Of a stretch of DNA of 64,000 bases, positions 61,345 to 64,000 are shown piece after piece. A program made the translations under genes and the position numbers. The DNA is from JAHBVY01 sp964415255 (GTDB taxonomy: Bacteria > Myxococcota_A > Polyangia > Polyangiales > Polyangiaceae), in NCBI GenBank assembly GCA_964415255.1, contig CAYQAC010000007.1, positions 6,873-70,872 on the forward strand, given 5' to 3'. The notes under the pieces are model-generated. The model saw nothing but the letters and a program-made list of their open reading frames with translations. It made no database searches and was not told where the DNA came from. The number at the start of each line of letters is the position of its first letter. The stretch's first letter is position 1.

Positions 61345-62892
61345 TCAGTCGCGGGTCAGCTCGCGGATCGCCTTCACGCGCTTGCCGAGCAGGCCGGCCA
61401 ATCGGAACAGCGCGCTCAGGCGGCCTTGGCTGCGCTCCACCAGCGCCAGGCTCATCGCCTGAAGATCATCGTTCGCTGGGAACCAGAAAGGGTCCGGCTT
61501 GCTGGAGCGATCCACCAGCACCGTCCGTGGCCGAACGAAGCCGTGGTAGGCGTGGCGGCTGGCGGCGACGCCGGTGCCCGTCTCCTTGGTGCCGGTCCAC
61601 GGTGTCTCGGGGAGGATACCGGTGAAGGCGTGGTTGTTCACCAGCGCCACCCCCACCTCAAGCAGCCGCGCCAGGGCCTCACCGCGCGCGTAGTCTCGCG
61701 TCCACACTGAGCCGTTCAAGCCGTAGCGGCAATCGTTCGCTAAACTGACGGCTTCCTTCGCGTCCTGCACGCGCACGATGGCCACCACCGGGCCGAAGGT
61801 CTCCTCCGTCACCACCTGCATCTCGTGGTTGCAGTGGTCGAGCACCGTGGGGCGGTAGCCGTAGCCGCTGCCGGTGCGCTCACCGCCGGTGACGAGCTCC
61901 GCGCCGCGCTCGAGCGCGTCCTTCACGTGGCGCTCCACCAGCGCAAGCTGGGCCGCGTTCTGGAGCGGGCCCAGCTCCGTCGGGCCCTCCCCCGGCGCCA
62001 CCCGCAGCCGACTCACGACCTTGCCCAGGCGCTCGACGAAGGCGTCCGCGATGGCCTCCTCCACGTACACCCGCTCAATCCCAGCGCAGTTTTGCCCCGC
62101 GTTGTGCATCGACCACTGCGCGATGCCGAGCGCGGTGCGCTCGAGATCACAGTCCGCCAGCACTAGGGCGGCGTCCTTGCCACCTAGCTCCAAGCTCGCG
62201 GGGATCAGGCGCTCGGCGGCCAGCTTGGCGACGCGGCGGCCGGTAGCTACCGAGCCAGTGAACACCATGCTGTCCACGTTCTCTTCGATCAGCGCCTGGC
62301 CCACCTCACCGCCACCCTGCACCAAGCTGACGAGCCCCTCGGGGAGCGCCTGGCTGAGCTTCTCGTGCAGCCAAGCGCCGGAGCGCGGCGTGTGCTCGGA
62401 GGGCTTCATCACCACCGCGTTGCCCGCGAGCAGCGCCGGCCACAGCGACTTATAGAAGTTCGAGACGGGATAATTCCACGGGGCAATGATCCCGATCACG
62501 CCGCGCGGCACCTGCTCCACCACCACGCGCTTGCCAGGGAAGTCCAAGGGGGAGAGCTTGATGCGTTCCGGGCGCAGCGCCGCGCGCCCCGCGCGGAGCG
62601 CCCCCTTCACATAATCCAGCGTGCTCGCGAGCTCGCTCATGCGGCACTCCGTCGGGCCGCGCCCCGTCTCGCCGCTCATCACCTCGCAGCCGGCCATTTG
62701 GTCAGCTAAAATGACACGGCCGGCGTCGAGCAGCGCCTTCGCCCGGGCGTCGACGGAGAGGCGGGCCCAGTCTCGCTGCGCGTGGCGCCCAGCTTCGATG
62801 GCGTCGCGCACCGCCTCGCGGCTGGTTTGGGGGACGGGGGTTTGGTGGCTGCCGTCAGCAGGCCGAACGGTGCCGGGAGGGGGATGGCTCAT
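61345..62892 (-). CDS. Aldehyde dehydrogenase family enzyme
   Basis: 515 residues. The Rossmann-fold start IIAPWNYPVSNF, substrate Glu in SLELGGKDAALV, nucleophile Cys269 in NAGQNCAGIERVYV, and TEETFGPVVAIVRV are intact. Part of the N-terminal segment before the domain is coded by the G-rich motif (62823-62848). The C-terminus runs ~40 residues past the fold (LVERSQGRLSALFRLAGLLGKRVKAIREL), a basic amphipathic helix that could touch membrane. Substrate unknown. Confidence 0.9.
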   Translation of the reverse strand: MSHPPPGTVRPADGSHQTPVPQTSREAVRDAIEAGRHAQRDWARLSVDARAKALLDAGRVILADQMAGCEVMSGETGRGPTECRMSELASTLDYVKGALRAGRAALRPERIKLSPLDFPGKRVVVEQVPRGVIGIIAPWNYPVSNFYKSLWPALLAGNAVVMKPSEHTPRSGAWLHEKLSQALPEGLVSLVQGGGEVGQALIEENVDSMVFTGSVATGRRVAKLAAERLIPASLELGGKDAALVLADCDLERTALGIAQWSMHNAGQNCAGIERVYVEEAIADAFVERLGKVVSRLRVAPGEGPTELGPLQNAAQLALVERHVKDALERGAELVTGGERTGSGYGYRPTVLDHCNHEMQVVTEETFGPVVAIVRVQDAKEAVSLANDCRYGLNGSVWTRDYARGEALARLLEVGVALVNNHAFTGILPETPWTGTKETGTGVAASRHAYHGFVRPRTVLVDRSSKPDPFWFPANDDLQAMSLALVERSQGRLSALFRLAGLLGKRVKAIRELTRD

Positions 62893-63243
62893 GAGTCAGA
62901 CCAGAGGCTAGACCGAGCAGCCGTGAGCGGCACCCAGGAAGCGCGCGCCTGGAGTGGCGGTCAGCTTGCCGCCAGACGGCCCAGGAAGACCGCCCCCATG
63001 CGGGGCGAGGGTCCGGTTTCCCTGGTCCTTTGCTTGGTGCTGCTTCTCCTCACACTGCGCTAGCTCTCTAGATTTGAGGACGACAAACGGTGAACCGTTC
63101 GTCGTCCTAGGGGTAGGGAGCGCTGAAGCGCGCTGGAGACACCGGTGGCTCTGGGGGCGCTGGATTGGTGTTCAGTATCAACGCGAGCAGTTTGGCTGCG
63201 TCAGAAACGCGGCTTCAAGGGGCCACGCTGGTATCCTCATGGG
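62893..63243. other. Non-coding stretch carrying structured element B
   Basis: 351 bases between divergent genes. Apart from element B (62961-63108) I see no gene; 63109-63243 has no clear motif but must hold the start region of the lipoprotein at 63244. Confidence 0.5.
62961..63108 (+). ncRNA. Structured element B (candidate conserved RNA)
   Basis: Partner of 50121-50260. Stem 62981-62991 with 63015-63025 has the same length and place as in element A, but two of its pairs are swapped (G-C to C-G, and G-C to A-T) and others changed to G-T or A-T, keeping pairing. The final hairpin (63077-63091 with 63094-63108) pairs 14 of 15 bases and again differs by compensated changes. The 3' end lies 135 bases before a Gly-rich lipoprotein start, the same order as element A. 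Confidence 0.65.
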
Positions 63244-64000
63244 ATGACGCTCCGCCGCGCGCACCGGTCCTCGCTTTTGTGGTCACTCGCCCTCGCTACC
63301 TTGTGGGCGAGCGGGTGTGGCTCGCGGACTCCGCTGGCAGACGGTGGCGCCTCGGGATCAGGTGGTTCCGCGGGGATACAAGGTGGGTCAGCGGGGGTGG
63401 CGGGCAGCGGCGCGGACGGCGGCACCGCCGGCTTTGGCGGTAGCGGCGGGACGGTGGACGCGGGGGTCGGCGGCAGCGCTGCGTTTGGTGGCTTTGGCGC
63501 GGATGGCGGCACCGGCGCCTTTGGTGGGTTCGGCGCGGACGGCGGCACGGGCGCCTTCGGCGGCAGCGGCGGGTTCGGCGCGGACGGTGGCACCGGCGCC
63601 TTCGGTGGCAGCGCAGGCTTCGGCGCGGACGGTGGCACCGGCGCCTTCGGCGGCAGCGGCGGGTTCGGCGCGGATGGTGGCACCGGCGCCTTTGGCGGCA
63701 GCGCAGGCTTCGGCGGCAGCGGGGGCTTCGGTGGCAGCGGTGGTGGGTCAGGGCGCTGCTGCGAAGAAGGCCCGGGGCCGGGCTGTGAAGATGGTCAGAT
63801 CACCAGCTGTGTTTGTTGGTTTGACAGCTACTGTTGCGATGTGCGCTGGGACTCACGCTGCGCCTCCCAGGTGGAGCAGTTCGGCTGCGGCACTTGCAGC
63901 GGTACGGGCGGTGCTGGCGGCTTCGGCGGCAGCGGCGGGTTCGGCGGCAGCGCGGGCTTCGGCGGCAGCGCGGGCTTCGGCGGCAGCGCCGGGTTTGGCG
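63244..64000 (+). CDS. Gly-Phe-repeat lipoprotein, 5' part (runs off the window)
   Basis: At least 252 codons, open at the window edge. Signal peptide with lipobox WASGC (Cys25), then tandem repeats of the GFGADGGTGAFGGS type. These give regular Phe-Gly pairs in a Gly-Ala-Asp background. About residue 170-215 is a Cys-rich module (CCEEGPGPGCEDG, then CVCWFDSYCCDVRWDSRCASQVEQFGCGTC), a pattern I know from secreted myxobacterial and planctomycete proteins. Gly/Phe/Ser repeats resume after it. Likely a long surface protein; no function is shown by the sequence. Confidence 0.85.
   Translation, partial: MTLRRAHRSSLLWSLALATLWASGCGSRTPLADGGASGSGGSAGIQGGSAGVAGSGADGGTAGFGGSGGTVDAGVGGSAAFGGFGADGGTGAFGGFGADGGTGAFGGSGGFGADGGTGAFGGSAGFGADGGTGAFGGSGGFGADGGTGAFGGSAGFGGSGGFGGSGGGSGRCCEEGPGPGCEDGQITSCVCWFDSYCCDVRWDSRCASQVEQFGCGTCSGTGGAGGFGGSGGFGGSAGFGGSAGFGGSAGFG

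Overview
The window is GC-rich, gene-dense bacterial DNA and almost certainly comes from a member of the Myxococcota (a myxobacterium-like deltaproteobacterium). Supporting evidence is the large number of lipoproteins with Gly/Ser/Ala-rich linkers after the lipid-attachment Cys, a MYXO-CTERM-like sorting tail (48023-48874), a very large protein kinase/sigma-54 activator fusion (41223-46100), an IgGFc-binding-type lipoprotein and a PHM-like copper protein. Two short runs of N (17866-17875, 44412-44421) show that this is a draft assembly. I see no rRNA, tRNA, CRISPR array, transposase, integrase or phage gene.

Layout. 1-3.5 kb: two small unknown genes, a PhaR-type regulator, and an ECF sigma/anti-sigma pair. 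3.6-9.3 kb: a SUKH protein, a lipoprotein in which IPT and PDZ domains are fused to a complex I NuoH-like membrane domain, an acyltransferase, a Lys-rich unknown and an SseB protein. 9.7-21.6 kb: an aldehyde dehydrogenase, a 1471-residue double P-type ATPase, a membrane protein carrying an inserted palindrome and minisatellite, a TerB-like protein, an ABHD18-like hydrolase and an IgGFc-binding lipoprotein. 21.8-30.6 kb, minus strand: one branched-chain amino acid operon in the order marR-leuC-leuD-leuA-leuB-ilvB-ilvN-ilvC. 30.9-35.3 kb, plus strand: PHM-like lipoprotein, DUF3025, SMI1-like, metallo-beta-lactamase and GST-like genes. 35.3-39.8 kb, minus: three membrane proteins translationally coupled to a response regulator and histidine kinase. 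40-52.9 kb: an aminotransferase, the kinase/sigma-54 giant, cell-envelope proteins, and a membrane acyltransferase broken by one in-frame TAA. 53.2-64 kb: an M3 peptidase, a SUMF1-type protein, a PGM1-type ATP-grasp ligase, an AstE/ASPA hydrolase, upp, a PEGA protein, a second aldehyde dehydrogenase, and a Gly-Phe-repeat lipoprotein that runs off the window.

Four kinds of non-coding structure stand out. (1) Two related ~150-bp elements (50121-50260 and 62961-63108) whose stems differ by compensatory changes; they look like a conserved structured RNA or mobile RNA-like element. One sits inside a broken gene, and both lie shortly upstream of Gly-rich lipoprotein genes. (2) The last few codons of several genes, stop codon included, are tandemly duplicated. 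(3) A dispersed G-rich motif (core TTTGGGGGTTGG) occurs at least ten times, sometimes inside coding sequence. (4) Short palindromes of the form GTCAG-N5-CTGAC recur far more often than expected.

All assignments are from reading the sequence by eye. Family names are established knowledge matched to visible motifs; operon, regulation and RNA proposals are inference.
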